64,000 bases of DNA from Bradyrhizobium erythrophlei. Its GTDB lineage: Bacteria; Pseudomonadota; Alphaproteobacteria; Rhizobiales; Xanthobacteraceae. The stretch spans positions 5,410,501 to 5,474,500 of the forward strand of contig NZ_LT670849.1 in NCBI RefSeq assembly GCF_900142985.1. The letters are read 5' to 3'. Of the stretch, positions 26,753-35,532 are shown piece after piece. The notes under the pieces are model-generated. The model did not search any database. It had not been told where the DNA came from and saw nothing but the letters and a program-made list of their open reading frames with translations. The first letter of the stretch is position 1. Each line of letters starts with the position of its first letter. A program made the position numbers and the translations under genes.

Positions 26753-27172
26753 TCAGGCGGCTGCGGTCGCGCCCGCTTGCTGCTCGCGGGCTTGGTCCAG
26801 AAGCTCTTTCTCGTAGGCAACAAGCTTCTTCGCTGCCTTGAGCGCGTGATAGAGCTCGCCGTTCAGGATGGCGGTGTTGATGTTCTCGATCAGCGACCAT
26901 GTGCTGGGCGCCGCAGTGACGAGGTCACGCACGAGATTGAAGTAGGTGCCGTGATTCATTCGTGGGTCCGGCGAAATGTACATCAGTTGCACCGCCAGAT
27001 AGATCAGCTTTGCCGGCGTGTCGGCGGTTTCCGGCGTCATGATGTCCTTCTCGCGAAGGATTGGAATTTTCTCGCCGTCGATCAAAAGCCGGGCGCGCTG
27101 ATCCGTGTTGGTGATCACGCAAGAGCCGATGATGATCCGTTCGTGCGGCTTGAGTTCGACTTTGAGCGCCAT
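26753..27172 (-). CDS. flbT: Flagellin translation regulator FlbT
   Basis: A 139-aa FlbT. Visible features are the N-terminal ALKVELKPHERIIIGSCVITN, then REKDIMTPETADTPAKLIYLAVQLMYI and the C-terminal helical half. In Caulobacter FlbT binds the 5' region of flagellin mRNA and, with FlaF, holds back flagellin synthesis until the hook is complete. It is divergent from the first flagellin. A CtrA-like box lies about 125 nt upstream. Confidence 0.95.
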   Translation of the reverse strand: MALKVELKPHERIIIGSCVITNTDQRARLLIDGEKIPILREKDIMTPETADTPAKLIYLAVQLMYISPDPRMNHGTYFNLVRDLVTAAPSTWSLIENINTAILNGELYHALKAAKKLVAYEKELLDQAREQQAGATAAA

Positions 27173-27297
27173 GTCAGTTTCTCCGCTGTCGCCGTCGTGT
27201 TGGATTGGATGCTGGAATGTGCGCGATCAAGTGCTGACAACGCGCCAGCAACCAACGCTAAACGACCGTAGTCATGCGCAGTCTTTCCCACTCATGG

Positions 27298-27312
27298 TTA
27301 ACGGCTGGTAAA
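27298..27312 (-). promoter_or_regulatory. CtrA-like box for flbT
   Basis: On the minus strand this reads TTTA-N7-TTAA and continues as TTAACCAT; together with the flanks it is 18/19 identical to the box before flgB (TTWACCAGCCGTTAACCAT). It is about 126 nt from flbT and 210 nt from the first flagellin, in a 350-bp gap where no other gene or sigma-54 site was seen. Confidence 0.6.
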
Positions 27313-27522
27313 CGGAAATGGATCGGCAAGAAAAACTCAGTGATATCAATGGTATGAATTCGAGGCTGGGATCGTAAAACTTGCATTTTTCGCTTTCGAC
27401 TGCAGCCCGTTGTCCAAATTGCCGATATCCAATTCATGTTTTGTTAGATGGCTTGCTCGCACGGTACCGAAGTAATCCGGCTTGAAGGGTCGGATGAATG
27501 CGTAAACCAGAAAGGTACAGTC

Positions 27523-28689
27523 ATGTCCGGTATTGTTCTCTCCGCTTCGGTTCGTCAGAACCTGCTTTCGCTGCAATCGACCGCTTCGCTCCTGGCCACC
27601 ACGCAGAACGCTCTGGCCACGGGTAACAAGGTCAACTCGGCGCTCGACAATCCCACCAACTTCTTCACCGCGCAGGGCCTCAACAACCGCGCTTCCGACA
27701 TCGGCAATCTGCTCGACGCCATCGGCAACGGCGTGCAGGTGCTTCAGGCCGCCAACACCGGTCTGACCTCGCTGCAGAGCCTGGTTGATACCGCCAAGTC
27801 GATCGCCAACCAGGTGCTTCAGGCGCCCGCTGGCTATACGACTCACTCGACGGCTACTTCTGCGGCGGCCCTGCCTGTTGGCTCGACCTCGACCAATCTG
27901 GTTGACGGCGCCGCCATCAAGAGCGGTGAAACTCTCACCATCGGCGCTACTGGTGGTGGCACGGCAACCAGCTTCACCTTCGGCGCCACGACGTCGCTGG
28001 CCCAGCTGAACACGGCTTTGGCGAGCAACAACATCACCGCCAGCCTCGACAGCTCCAACGATCTCGTCTTCACCACGACCAACGACGCGCTTTCGTCCAC
28101 GATCGGTACGATTACCCTTGGAGCCGCCGGTACTGCGACGTTCGGAGCTCCGACCGCGCCGACCGCCGATCCTGCTTCGCAGGCCACCCGTTCCAGCTTG
28201 GTGAGCCAGTACAACAACATCATCACGCAGATCACGACAACCGCTCAGGATTCGTCCTTCAACGGCATCAATCTGTTGAACGGCGACAACCTCAAGCTGA
28301 CCTTCGACGAAACGGCCAAGTCCACGCTCAGCATCACTGGCGTCACCTTCAACGCGGCGGGCCTCGGCCTTGCCTCGCTGACCTCGGGCACGGACTTCCT
28401 GGACAACAACTCGGCCAACGCGGCGCTCACCAAGCTCAGCTCGGCCAGCACCGTGCTCCGCACCGAAGCGTCCGCGCTCGGTTCGAATCTGTCGGTCGTG
28501 CAACTCCGTCAGGATTTCAACAAAAACCTGATCAACGTGTTGCAGACCGGTGCGTCCAACCTGACACTGGCCGACCCGAACGAGGAAGCGGCCAACAGCC
28601 AGGCGCTGTCGACCCGCCAGTCGATCGCGACCTCGGCGCTGGCACTCGCCAACCAGTCGCAGCAGAGCGTGCTCCAGCTGCTCCGCTGA
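27523..28689 (+). CDS. Flagellin 1
   Basis: A 388-aa flagellin. The conserved N-terminus (SGIVLSASVRQNLLSLQSTASLL, then VNSALDNPTNFFTAQGLNNRAS) and the C-terminus (SVLQLLR) form the D0/D1 coiled coils. The middle is variable and Ser/Thr-rich, a likely site of O-glycosylation. The start at 27523 is chosen over the in-frame ATG at 27448 because AAAGG lies 7 nt before it and because flagellin 2 starts identically. Secreted by the type III export machine. A strong terminator follows. Confidence 0.95.
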   Translation: MSGIVLSASVRQNLLSLQSTASLLATTQNALATGNKVNSALDNPTNFFTAQGLNNRASDIGNLLDAIGNGVQVLQAANTGLTSLQSLVDTAKSIANQVLQAPAGYTTHSTATSAAALPVGSTSTNLVDGAAIKSGETLTIGATGGGTATSFTFGATTSLAQLNTALASNNITASLDSSNDLVFTTTNDALSSTIGTITLGAAGTATFGAPTAPTADPASQATRSSLVSQYNNIITQITTTAQDSSFNGINLLNGDNLKLTFDETAKSTLSITGVTFNAAGLGLASLTSGTDFLDNNSANAALTKLSSASTVLRTEASALGSNLSVVQLRQDFNKNLINVLQTGASNLTLADPNEEAANSQALSTRQSIATSALALANQSQQSVLQLLR

Positions 28690-28714
28690 TTTTCGGCAAA
28701 AACGACCAGGCAAG

Positions 28715-28744
28715 AGCGGCGGGGGAAACCCCGCCGCTTTTTTT
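28715..28744 (+). terminator. Rho-independent terminator after flagellin 1
   Basis: A 9-bp GC-rich stem GCGGCGGGG / CCCCGCCGC with a 4-nt loop and seven T residues. It separates the two flagellins, so they are transcribed separately. Confidence 0.9.
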
Positions 28745-28816
28745 GTCGCTGTGACCGGACGAAGCGCCGGGCAGGGCTCCGATAACCAGACGTTAACCAA
28801 ACACCTTAAGTCGGCG

Positions 28817-28831
28817 TTAACCATAATTTAA
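28817..28831 (+). promoter_or_regulatory. Perfect CtrA-type box before flagellin 2
   Basis: TTAA-N7-TTAA with the extended TTAACCAT at its start, about 50 nt before the ATG. A half site TTAACCAA is at 28793-28800. The box continues as AAAGG, as does the related one before flaF (30252). Confidence 0.65.
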
Positions 28832-28878
28832 AGGAAGGTCGTTAGAAAGCGGGGAGGTAAACGACGGAAGGCTCTCAC

Positions 28879-30123
28879 ATGTCCGGTATTGTTCTCTCCG
28901 CGGCGGTTCGCCAGAATCTGCTTTCGCTGCAAGATACCGCCGCGCTCTTGTCCACCACTCAAAACCGTCTTGCGAGTGGCAAGAAGGTCAACTCGGCACT
29001 GGACAATCCAACCAATTTCTTCACTGCGCAGGGCCTGGATAACCGCGCCAGCGACATTAACAATCTGCTCGACGCCGTCGGCAATGGCGTGCAGGTGCTG
29101 CAAGCCGCCAACACCGGTCTCACCTCGCTGGAGAAACTGGTCGATACCGCCAAGTCGATCGCCAGCCAGGTGCTTCAGACCACCACGGGCTATTCGGTGA
29201 AGGCTTCCGCAACCAGCACGGCTCCGACCGGCGCAGGTCCATTAGCCGTTCCCGGAACGATCACCGATCTGACCAACGCGGGCACCAACTCGCTGCAAGG
29301 CAAGACCTTTATCTTTACGCCCGCCAGCGGTCCTGCGACCACGATCACGATCAGCAGCACGGTTGCTGCCGGCAACGTCAACTCGATTGCGGCTTTCAAT
29401 GCTGCCTTGACGACCGCGGGTCTTGGCTTGACGGCGTCCCTGGCCAGCGACGGCTCGATCACGCTGACCTCAAACAACGACAATGCCAGCCAGACGCTGA
29501 CAACAGGTACGACCGCAGCCGCGAACAACATCGCGATCAGCGGTACCGACACGGCGGCCCTCGTCACGCCGACCGGCGGCGCCGCGGGCAAGCCACTCGC
29601 CGACCCGAACTCGCAGAGCACCCGTGCCGGCCTGGTCTCCCAGTACAACAACATCATCGCGCAGATCACGACAACGTCGCAGGACTCGTCGTTCAATGGC
29701 ATCAATTTGTTGAACGGCGACGACCTCAAGCTGACCTTCAACGAGACCGGCACATCCACGCTCAGCATCAACGGGGTCACCTTTGACGCGGCCGGTCTTG
29801 GTCTTAGCCCTCTGACCGCAGGTACCGACTTCCTGGACAACAGCTCGGCCAACGCGGTAATCGCCAAGCTGGCCACCTCTTCGGACCAATTGCGCTCGGA
29901 AGCCTCTGCGCTCGGTTCGAACCTGTCGATCGTGCAGATCCGCCAGGACTTTGCGAAGAGCCTGATCAACGTGTTGCAGACCGGCTCGTCAAACCTGACG
30001 CTTGCCGACTCCAATGAGGAAGCGGCCAACAGCCAGGCGCTGTCGACCCGCCAGTCGATCGCGGTCTCGGCGCTGGCGCTGGCCAACCAGTCGCAGCAGA
30101 GCGTGCTCCAGCTGCTCCGTTGA
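28879..30123 (+). CDS. Flagellin 2
   Basis: A 414-aa flagellin. Its N-terminal 90 and C-terminal 130 residues are close to those of flagellin 1, while the middle is different. The first 23 nt of the coding sequence are identical to flagellin 1. GGAAGG lies about 8 nt before the ATG. The terminator at 28715 and the CtrA-type box at 28817 indicate its own promoter. It is followed by a terminator and then flaF. Confidence 0.95.
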   Translation: MSGIVLSAAVRQNLLSLQDTAALLSTTQNRLASGKKVNSALDNPTNFFTAQGLDNRASDINNLLDAVGNGVQVLQAANTGLTSLEKLVDTAKSIASQVLQTTTGYSVKASATSTAPTGAGPLAVPGTITDLTNAGTNSLQGKTFIFTPASGPATTITISSTVAAGNVNSIAAFNAALTTAGLGLTASLASDGSITLTSNNDNASQTLTTGTTAAANNIAISGTDTAALVTPTGGAAGKPLADPNSQSTRAGLVSQYNNIIAQITTTSQDSSFNGINLLNGDDLKLTFNETGTSTLSINGVTFDAAGLGLSPLTAGTDFLDNSSANAVIAKLATSSDQLRSEASALGSNLSIVQIRQDFAKSLINVLQTGSSNLTLADSNEEAANSQALSTRQSIAVSALALANQSQQSVLQLLR

Positions 30124-30135
30124 TCGAAGCGCAGT

Positions 30136-30175
30136 CGGCGGAATAAAAAGGGCGGGGGCAAACTCCGCCGTTTTT
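30136..30175 (+). terminator. Rho-independent terminator after flagellin 2
   Basis: CGGCGGA pairs with TCCGCCG across a 21-nt loop, followed by five T residues. A smaller alternative stem inside the loop (GGCGGGGG) is possible. Confidence 0.7.
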
Positions 30176-30251
30176 GCTTGAATGCGCACGACTGCCGATC
30201 GGCTAGGCAATTGCCTATTCCGTAGTTTTGCGGTGCATTCTGCTGCCACCG

Positions 30252-30266
30252 CTAACCTTATTTTAA
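30252..30266 (+). promoter_or_regulatory. CtrA-like box before flaF
   Basis: CTAA-N7-TTAA, one mismatch from the full box, ending AAAGG as in the flagellin 2 box. It is about 70 nt before flaF. Confidence 0.5.
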
Positions 30267-30336
30267 AGGCACTAACCTTATAAGACTTGGGCAGTTTTGC
30301 GTCCGCTTACTGTGTATCCCCGGTTCGGAGTGATGA

Positions 30337-30702
30337 ATGTCCAACGCCGCCCAAGCCTATGCGCGTACCTCACAGACGACCGGGACGGTAAGGGAAATAG
30401 AGGCGCAGGCGTTGCTGATGGCTGCCAAGAAGCTGCGGGACGTGCAGGCGAACTGGACCGGTCCTGACGCCAAGCTGCACAAGGCGTTGCTGTTCAACCG
30501 CCGGCTCTGGACGATCTTCATGAGCGCGGTCGATTCGAACGACAATCCGAATTCCGTCGAGGTTCGTCAGAACATTGCCAACCTCTCGATCTTCGTCATG
30601 AATCAAACGGTCGAGATGCAATTGGCGCCGGATCCCCAAAAGCTGAAGCCGCTGATCGACATCAACTGCCAGATCGCGGCAGGCCTTGCGGGCAGGGTTT
30701 GA
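30337..30702 (+). CDS. flaF: Flagellar regulator FlaF
   Basis: A 121-aa FlaF. The family pattern is clear: REIEAQALLMAAKKL, then KALLFNRRLWTIFMSAV, then VRQNIANLSIFVMNQTVEM. In Caulobacter FlaF is needed for flagellin synthesis and export and opposes FlbT. FlbT and FlaF thus flank the two flagellins. CGGAGTG lies before the ATG. Confidence 0.95.
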   Translation: MSNAAQAYARTSQTTGTVREIEAQALLMAAKKLRDVQANWTGPDAKLHKALLFNRRLWTIFMSAVDSNDNPNSVEVRQNIANLSIFVMNQTVEMQLAPDPQKLKPLIDINCQIAAGLAGRV

Positions 30703-30759
30703 AGTGAACTCCAGGCGCTTCGTGGCGCCAGCTTGCTCAGGCTGACAAAGACGGCCTGT

Positions 30760-31119
30760 TCACACCCTCACGTCAGTGGCGAGCGGTCGCGGCGCCGAAT
30801 CCTTGACATCCAGCGAGTGGAAATAGGTGCGGCGGCGCAGCGTCGCGTCATCCGGAAATTGCTGGACCACCTGGCCGGTCAGTGAATCGATGGACTGGAA
30901 AACGACCGATGCCGCGGCGGTGTCGAAGAACGCCTGGCGTGACAGATCATTCGAGCTCGGCAGATTGTTGCTGCTCGTCGTGCTCGCATCCGGCGCGGTG
31001 ACGGTTTGACTTGGCGGCAGTTGCGTAGGCACGCCGCCGATCGCCGCGTTGCTGGCGACGGGCGGAAACGACGCTGGGACCGGTGCCCCCACCGGTCTGA
31101 TGCTGAAATCCGTACTCAT
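30760..31119 (-). CDS. FlaG-like flagellar protein
   Basis: A 119-aa protein. The N-terminal 60 residues are Pro/Ser/Thr-rich and disordered. The C-terminal part, VFQSIDSLTGQVVQQFPDDATLRRR, resembles the compact FlaG domain (D-x-x-TGEVIRQIP). FlaG proteins influence filament length but their mechanism is unclear. It lies convergent to flaF and 154 bp from the second TPR-glycosyltransferase on the same strand. The assignment is by pattern only; the family is short and weakly conserved. Confidence 0.55.
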   Translation of the reverse strand: MSTDFSIRPVGAPVPASFPPVASNAAIGGVPTQLPPSQTVTAPDASTTSSNNLPSSNDLSRQAFFDTAAASVVFQSIDSLTGQVVQQFPDDATLRRRTYFHSLDVKDSAPRPLATDVRV

Positions 31120-31273
31120 GGCAGCCTCCTGGCTCTCCTCGAGTCAAATCCCAACCCCTTATCTTCGGCAATTATGATCTCAACGTCTCAATGCATTGTT
31201 AGAGAACACGCTGAATGATGCGCTGACGCCGGCGCGGCAATTTGATGAAAAATGTTCGTATCGCAACAAGCTA

Positions 31274-33223
31274 TTAGCGCTGCCGGGATAGCTCTGCAAA
31301 TACCGTCAGCGCCCGCTGCATCTCGTCAACGACTGAATGCCATTCGCGTGCCTGGCTCTGTCTGAAAAGGCGAGCCGTCGGGTACCAAGGAGAATCTTCG
31401 CGATCGAGCAGCCAGCGCCAATCGGGAACGTATGGCAGAAAAATCCAGACCGGACGACCAAGGGCCCCGGTGAGGTGGGCGACGCTGGTGTCGACAGAGA
31501 TCACGAGGTCAAGCTGTTCAATCAGCGCCGCGGTGTCGGCAAAGCTTTGAAGTTCGGCTCCGAGGTGAAGAATATCGTTTCTCTCGCGAAGAACCGCTTC
31601 ATCGCTGGAACGGATATCCTTTTGAAGACTGACGAATTGCGCTTTAACGTCAAGCAGTGGCAACAGGGATACCAGTGGCATAGACCGGTTACGATCGTTG
31701 TTGTGGATTGGATTTCCTGACCAAACCAGGCCAATCCGCGGCAAATTTTGTGAATGAAGCCGCGTTCCCCAGTCGGTGGCGCGCGCGCCGACCGAAATGT
31801 ACGGCACCTTCGACGGAATCGTGTCGAGAGTCGTGTCAAAGGCGAGTGGCAGACTGGTCAGGGGACAATGGAAATCGAAATCGGGTAGCGCCTCGCCTTT
31901 GGCGATACAGTGCGAGACGCCGCTTAGCCCGGAAAGAAGTTTTTTCAGCGGTCCGTCGACTTCCAGGACGATGCGGGCGCCACGCGCTGCCAGCAGGGGA
32001 ACGTATCGGACAAACTGAAGTGCGTCGCCGAGACCTTGCTCATTATGCAGCAGCAGAACCTTGCCATCGATTGGCTCGGCACCAATCCACAGCGGCTGCC
32101 CGAAGGATCGATGTTTGACCTGAAGCGATTTGATCTTCCATCGCCACTCGTTTTCGACCCAGCCGGTTCTCAGGTCGCCGGCGCGAAGGCGATTAACGGC
32201 AATGTTCCAGTGTGTGTCGGCATGGTCGGGTTGCAACGCGAGGGCGTCCTCGTAGCACGATAGTGCTTCACCATACCGGCCCATTTCATCCAGGCAATTT
32301 CCGCGATTGCTGCGGGCTTCAGCGTAATCCGGTTTGAGCTCAATCGCACGGTCATAGTTCAAGAGCGCTTCATCAAAGCGCCCGAGATATTTCAATGCGT
32401 TGCCCTTGTTGTTGAATAGCTCCGCCAGATCGGGCGAAATCGAAAGGGCGCGATCAAGCGTTTCCAGGGCCTCTTCACATCGCCTTAGAAGAATGAGAGT
32501 AATGCCGCAGTTGTTGAGCGGCGCGGCGGAATTGGGGTCGATCCGGATTGCTTTGCGAAAATCCATCAAGGCCTCGTCGGCCCGCCACAGATCAAGCAGC
32601 GTCCGGCCCCGGTCGTTCAAGGCGTCGAAGTGGTCGGGATAAATCGCGAGCGCCTGGTCGAAGCTGATGCGAGCCTCCTCGAGCCTCATCAGGTGCCGCA
32701 AACAGACGCCCTTTTTGTAAAGGGCACTTGCCTGGGTTCGATTCGTTCCTGCCTCTGGGCGAGGGGGATCGATCTCCAGCGCACGATCGTAGGCAGGAAT
32801 CGCTTCCTCGAATCGCCCCTGCCTCTGCAAGACATTCCCCAGCTTGATCCATGTGTCGGCGGATTCCGGCTTTAGCGACAGCGTCAGATCGAAACTCTTG
32901 AGCGCTTCGTCAAATCTGGACTGACGCTGCAGCATCGTTCCAAGATTTGAATGGTAGACTGCGTTATTCGGGTTTTTCCTGATCGCCTGGGTGATGAACT
33001 CTATTGCCTGGTCATGTTTGTTTGCCTTGGCAGAGATCAGGCCGAGCAAATGAAACGAATCCGCATGGTCGGGATCGCCTGCCAAAATTTCGTGGCAACA
33101 TTTTTCGGCTTCGGAAAATTGGCCCGACTGCAGATACTGCAGTCCGGATCCGATGAGGGCCGCGGGCGATCGGTTCGATAATTTGTCGGTCTTTGCGGCA
33201 GCGCGGCGCTGTTGACGATTCAT
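31274..33223 (-). CDS. TPR-glycosyltransferase 2, FlmG-like
   Basis: A 649-aa protein beginning MNRQQRRAAAK, a start shared by many TPR-glycosyltransferases of this group. About ten TPR units fill residues 25-360 (repeated patterns such as YHSNLGTMLQRQSRFDEAL), and the C-terminal GT-B-like domain has LHNEQGLGDALQFVRY, IGLVWSGNPIHNNDRNRS, DLVISVDTSVAHLTGALGRP and PWYPTARLFRQ. It has more TPRs than the copy at 21480 but the same catalytic part. Expected role: flagellin O-glycosylation. Neighbours are the flagellin cluster and flgN-like, flgJ, flgI. Confidence 0.8.
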   Translation of the reverse strand: MNRQQRRAAAKTDKLSNRSPAALIGSGLQYLQSGQFSEAEKCCHEILAGDPDHADSFHLLGLISAKANKHDQAIEFITQAIRKNPNNAVYHSNLGTMLQRQSRFDEALKSFDLTLSLKPESADTWIKLGNVLQRQGRFEEAIPAYDRALEIDPPRPEAGTNRTQASALYKKGVCLRHLMRLEEARISFDQALAIYPDHFDALNDRGRTLLDLWRADEALMDFRKAIRIDPNSAAPLNNCGITLILLRRCEEALETLDRALSISPDLAELFNNKGNALKYLGRFDEALLNYDRAIELKPDYAEARSNRGNCLDEMGRYGEALSCYEDALALQPDHADTHWNIAVNRLRAGDLRTGWVENEWRWKIKSLQVKHRSFGQPLWIGAEPIDGKVLLLHNEQGLGDALQFVRYVPLLAARGARIVLEVDGPLKKLLSGLSGVSHCIAKGEALPDFDFHCPLTSLPLAFDTTLDTIPSKVPYISVGARATDWGTRLHSQNLPRIGLVWSGNPIHNNDRNRSMPLVSLLPLLDVKAQFVSLQKDIRSSDEAVLRERNDILHLGAELQSFADTAALIEQLDLVISVDTSVAHLTGALGRPVWIFLPYVPDWRWLLDREDSPWYPTARLFRQSQAREWHSVVDEMQRALTVFAELSRQR

Positions 33224-33278
33224 CGTGACACGGTTGCTCCAGAATCACGGCCGGATGTCCGACCACGCTCACGCCCTG

Positions 33279-33767
33279 TCAGAGCGAACGGCTGACCGCG
33301 AGCGGCCGCAGGTGCCGCGCGCCCGGATTCACGCGCTGGCCGCTAGCGCCATAAGTGCTCGGAATATTGCGGCGCTGAGCCTCGGCATTGACGCCGCGCA
33401 CGATGCTCTCCGACACCGCATGCGCGGTGGCAAGCACCGTGAGATTGACCTGCAGCATGGCGCGAAAGGTGTCGTGATGACGGCGCAGCGTCGCCAGCAG
33501 ATCCGGCGAATTTTTGGCAAGATATGGATGGCTTGATTTCAGACGGCTCACGACGCCGACATAGTGGCGGGAGAGCTCCGCCTTCTTCGGCTCGAAAACC
33601 ATCGCCTCGCGAATTTTTCCGGCGCGCACCAGCTCGGTTTCGCGCTCGATGACGCCGAGCAGGGCGCTCATGGAATCCATCAGATCTTCGGCGAGCTTGC
33701 GCGCCTCACCCGGTGTCGAAACGGACGGGATCGCAGACGCCTGCTGCCGTGAAGAAGGCTGGGTCAT
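33279..33767 (-). CDS. FlgN-like flagellar protein
   Basis: A 162-aa helical protein. Residues 20-130 form an alpha-helical hairpin with a regular heptad pattern (LAEDLMDSMSALLGVIERETELVRAG, then KKAELSRHYVGVV), which fits the FlgN export-chaperone fold. Its start overlaps the flgJ-like stop by 4 nt (ATGA), so it belongs to the flgI-flgJ operon. Chaperones of this type escort FlgK and FlgL. Assigned from pattern and neighbourhood, not from a specific motif. Confidence 0.65.
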   Translation of the reverse strand: MTQPSSRQQASAIPSVSTPGEARKLAEDLMDSMSALLGVIERETELVRAGKIREAMVFEPKKAELSRHYVGVVSRLKSSHPYLAKNSPDLLATLRRHHDTFRAMLQVNLTVLATAHAVSESIVRGVNAEAQRRNIPSTYGASGQRVNPGARHLRPLAVSRSL

Positions 33768-34147
33768 GCCTGTTTTCCCTGGGTCTGGCCGGCGGTTTTG
33801 GCCTGCTGCATAATCAGCGTGCGGTAGACTTCCTTGGCGATGCCGACGCCGCCGGCCTGCGCGAAGGATTTCGAATATTGTTCGATCTGCATCGAGCGCC
33901 AGATGCCGGTGCCGACGGTGTTGCCGAACGGGCCTTCGCCCTTCAGTCCGCTGGTCATCTGCGAGAACATCGAGTTGAGAAACATTCCCTCGAAGTTCTG
34001 CGCCTGGGTCTGGGCCCTGGTTTTCACCTGCGGCGACACCTTGTCGAGCGCGGCCGCGAAGTCGTAATCGGGGCGGCCGTTATAGGTGGGCATCGCTGCC
34101 TTGCTGGAGGGGTTGTGGCTGCTCGTGATCGCGTTCGTCTGCATCAC
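33764..34147 (-). CDS. Rod-binding protein, FlgJ N-terminal domain type
   Basis: A 127-aa protein equivalent to the N-terminal rod-cap domain of FlgJ (also CheL): QNFEGMFLNSMFSQMTSGLKGEGPFG, then GIWRSMQIEQYSKSFAQAGGVGIA. It lacks the peptidoglycan hydrolase domain of enterobacterial FlgJ, as is usual in alphaproteobacteria. It overlaps both flgI (upstream) and the FlgN-like gene (downstream) by 4 nt each. Confidence 0.88.
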   Translation of the reverse strand: MMQTNAITSSHNPSSKAAMPTYNGRPDYDFAAALDKVSPQVKTRAQTQAQNFEGMFLNSMFSQMTSGLKGEGPFGNTVGTGIWRSMQIEQYSKSFAQAGGVGIAKEVYRTLIMQQAKTAGQTQGKQA

Positions 34148-35268
34148 ATCACCTCGATGTCGGCCTGAATGGCGCCGGCTGCCTTGATCGCCTGAAGAAT
34201 GCCGATCAGGTCGCGCGGGCCGATGCCGAGGCCATTAAGGCCGTCGACGAGTTGCTGGAGCGAGACGCCGTCCTTCACCACGGCGAACTTCTTGCCGTCC
34301 TCCGACACCGTGACGTTCGAGCGCGGCGTCACCACCGTTCGGCCGCGCGAGAATGGAGCGGGCTGGCTGACTTGCGGGCTTTCCGAGATCGAGACGGTGA
34401 GGTTGCCTTGCGCCACCGCAACGGTCGCGACGCGGACATCGCGCCCCATCACGATGATGCCGCTGCGTTCGTCTATGATGATCTTGGCTCCGAGATCCGG
34501 TTCGACCTGCAACTGCTCGATCTCAGTCAGGAAGGCGACGACGTTGCCCTTGAATTCCGGCGGGATCTGCAATTGAACCGTCGAGGGATCGATCGGCTCG
34601 GCGGACTTGACGCCGAGGAAGTCGTTGACCGCGGCCGCGATGCGCTTGGCGGTGGTGAAATCGGCGTTGCGCAGCGCGAGCCGCACATTGGGCAGGCGGT
34701 TGAGAGCGAATTCGATCTCGCGTTCGATGATGGCGCCGTTGGCGATGCGGCCGACGGTCGGCACGCCGCGGGTGATGCTGGCGGCGGCGCCTTCGGCCTG
34801 GAAGCCATTGATGGTGACCGAGCCCTGCGCGACCGCATAGACGTTGCCGTCGGCGCCGAGCAGCGGGGTGACGAGGAGGGTGCCGCCTTGCAGGTTCTTG
34901 GAGTCGCCAAGCGCGGAAACCGTGACGTCCATCCGCGTTCCCTGGGTACCGAACGGCGGCAGGTTGCCGGTGACCATGACGGCGGCGACGTTACCGGTGC
35001 GGATGGTGGCGCCGCGGATGTTGACGCCCATGCGTTCCAGCATCGCTTGCAGCGACTGCTTGGTGAAGGGGATGTTGTTCAGCGTATCGCCAGTGCCGTT
35101 CAGGCCGACGACGAGGCCGTAACCGACGAGCTGGTTCTGCCGCACGCCCTCGATATTGGCGAGGTCCTTGATGCGCGAGGTGGCGCCGGCTGTCGTCGGC
35201 CATAGCTGAAGCGCAACCAGCGCTCCGCAGGCCACCCGCAGTACTTTTCCCCAATGCACGCCAGGCAT
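34144..35268 (-). CDS. flgI: Flagellar P-ring protein FlgI
   Basis: A 374-aa protein of normal FlgI length from the ATG at 35268. GGGGAG precedes that start; a longer open frame reaches 35373 but would hide the signal peptide (VACGALVALQLWPTTAGA). Typical blocks are SRIKDLANIEGVRQNQLVGYGLVVGLNGTGD, then PPFGTQGTRMDVTVSALGDSKNLQGGTLL, and the C-terminal LVDGLNGLGIGPRDLIGILQAIKAAGAI. It forms the periplasmic P ring around the rod. It is the first gene of flgI-flgJ-flgN. Confidence 0.97.
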   Translation of the reverse strand: MPGVHWGKVLRVACGALVALQLWPTTAGATSRIKDLANIEGVRQNQLVGYGLVVGLNGTGDTLNNIPFTKQSLQAMLERMGVNIRGATIRTGNVAAVMVTGNLPPFGTQGTRMDVTVSALGDSKNLQGGTLLVTPLLGADGNVYAVAQGSVTINGFQAEGAAASITRGVPTVGRIANGAIIEREIEFALNRLPNVRLALRNADFTTAKRIAAAVNDFLGVKSAEPIDPSTVQLQIPPEFKGNVVAFLTEIEQLQVEPDLGAKIIIDERSGIIVMGRDVRVATVAVAQGNLTVSISESPQVSQPAPFSRGRTVVTPRSNVTVSEDGKKFAVVKDGVSLQQLVDGLNGLGIGPRDLIGILQAIKAAGAIQADIEVM

Positions 35269-35343
35269 CCTCTGCTCCCCGAGGGTCTCGAACTCCGGAA
35301 AGCGCCCGACACTCCCATGAAGAGCGTTTCCGAGATCAGCTAT

Positions 35344-35358
35344 GCGAGCGCCGTGCCA
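35344..35358 (-). promoter_or_regulatory. Sigma-54 promoter of the flgI operon
   Basis: On the minus strand TGGCACG-N4-TCGC, with the GG and GC pairs exactly 12 nt apart; one mismatch (T to C) from TTGC. Transcription would start near 35332, about 64 nt before flgI. The same one-base variation occurs before flgF. Confidence 0.75.
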
Positions 35359-35473
35359 CGCCCTTCGCGACAACTAAGAATCTGATTTTGCTAGACGAAA
35401 TTTTGATGGGGCCAGCGCGCGGCACGCCGCGGCCAAGGCGAAACTGCCGGTAGCGGCAGATTTTGCCGGGTGA

Positions 35474-35492
35474 TTTACGTCGCGTTAACCAT
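35474..35492 (+). promoter_or_regulatory. CtrA-like box before fliX
   Basis: TTTA-N7-TTAA with the extended TTAACCAT (35485-35492), one mismatch from the full box, about 40 nt before the fliX start. In Caulobacter fliX is a CtrA-dependent class II gene. Confidence 0.6.
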
Positions 35493-35532
35493 CGAGAGGC
35501 AATGCTGCGCGCTGCAATGGCGAGGACCATTC

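Noticed and set aside
27374..27392. Possible sigma-54 site TGGGATCG...CTTGC before flagellin 1
   Set aside because: The spacing between GG and GC is 14-15 nt instead of 12 and the flanking consensus is poor.
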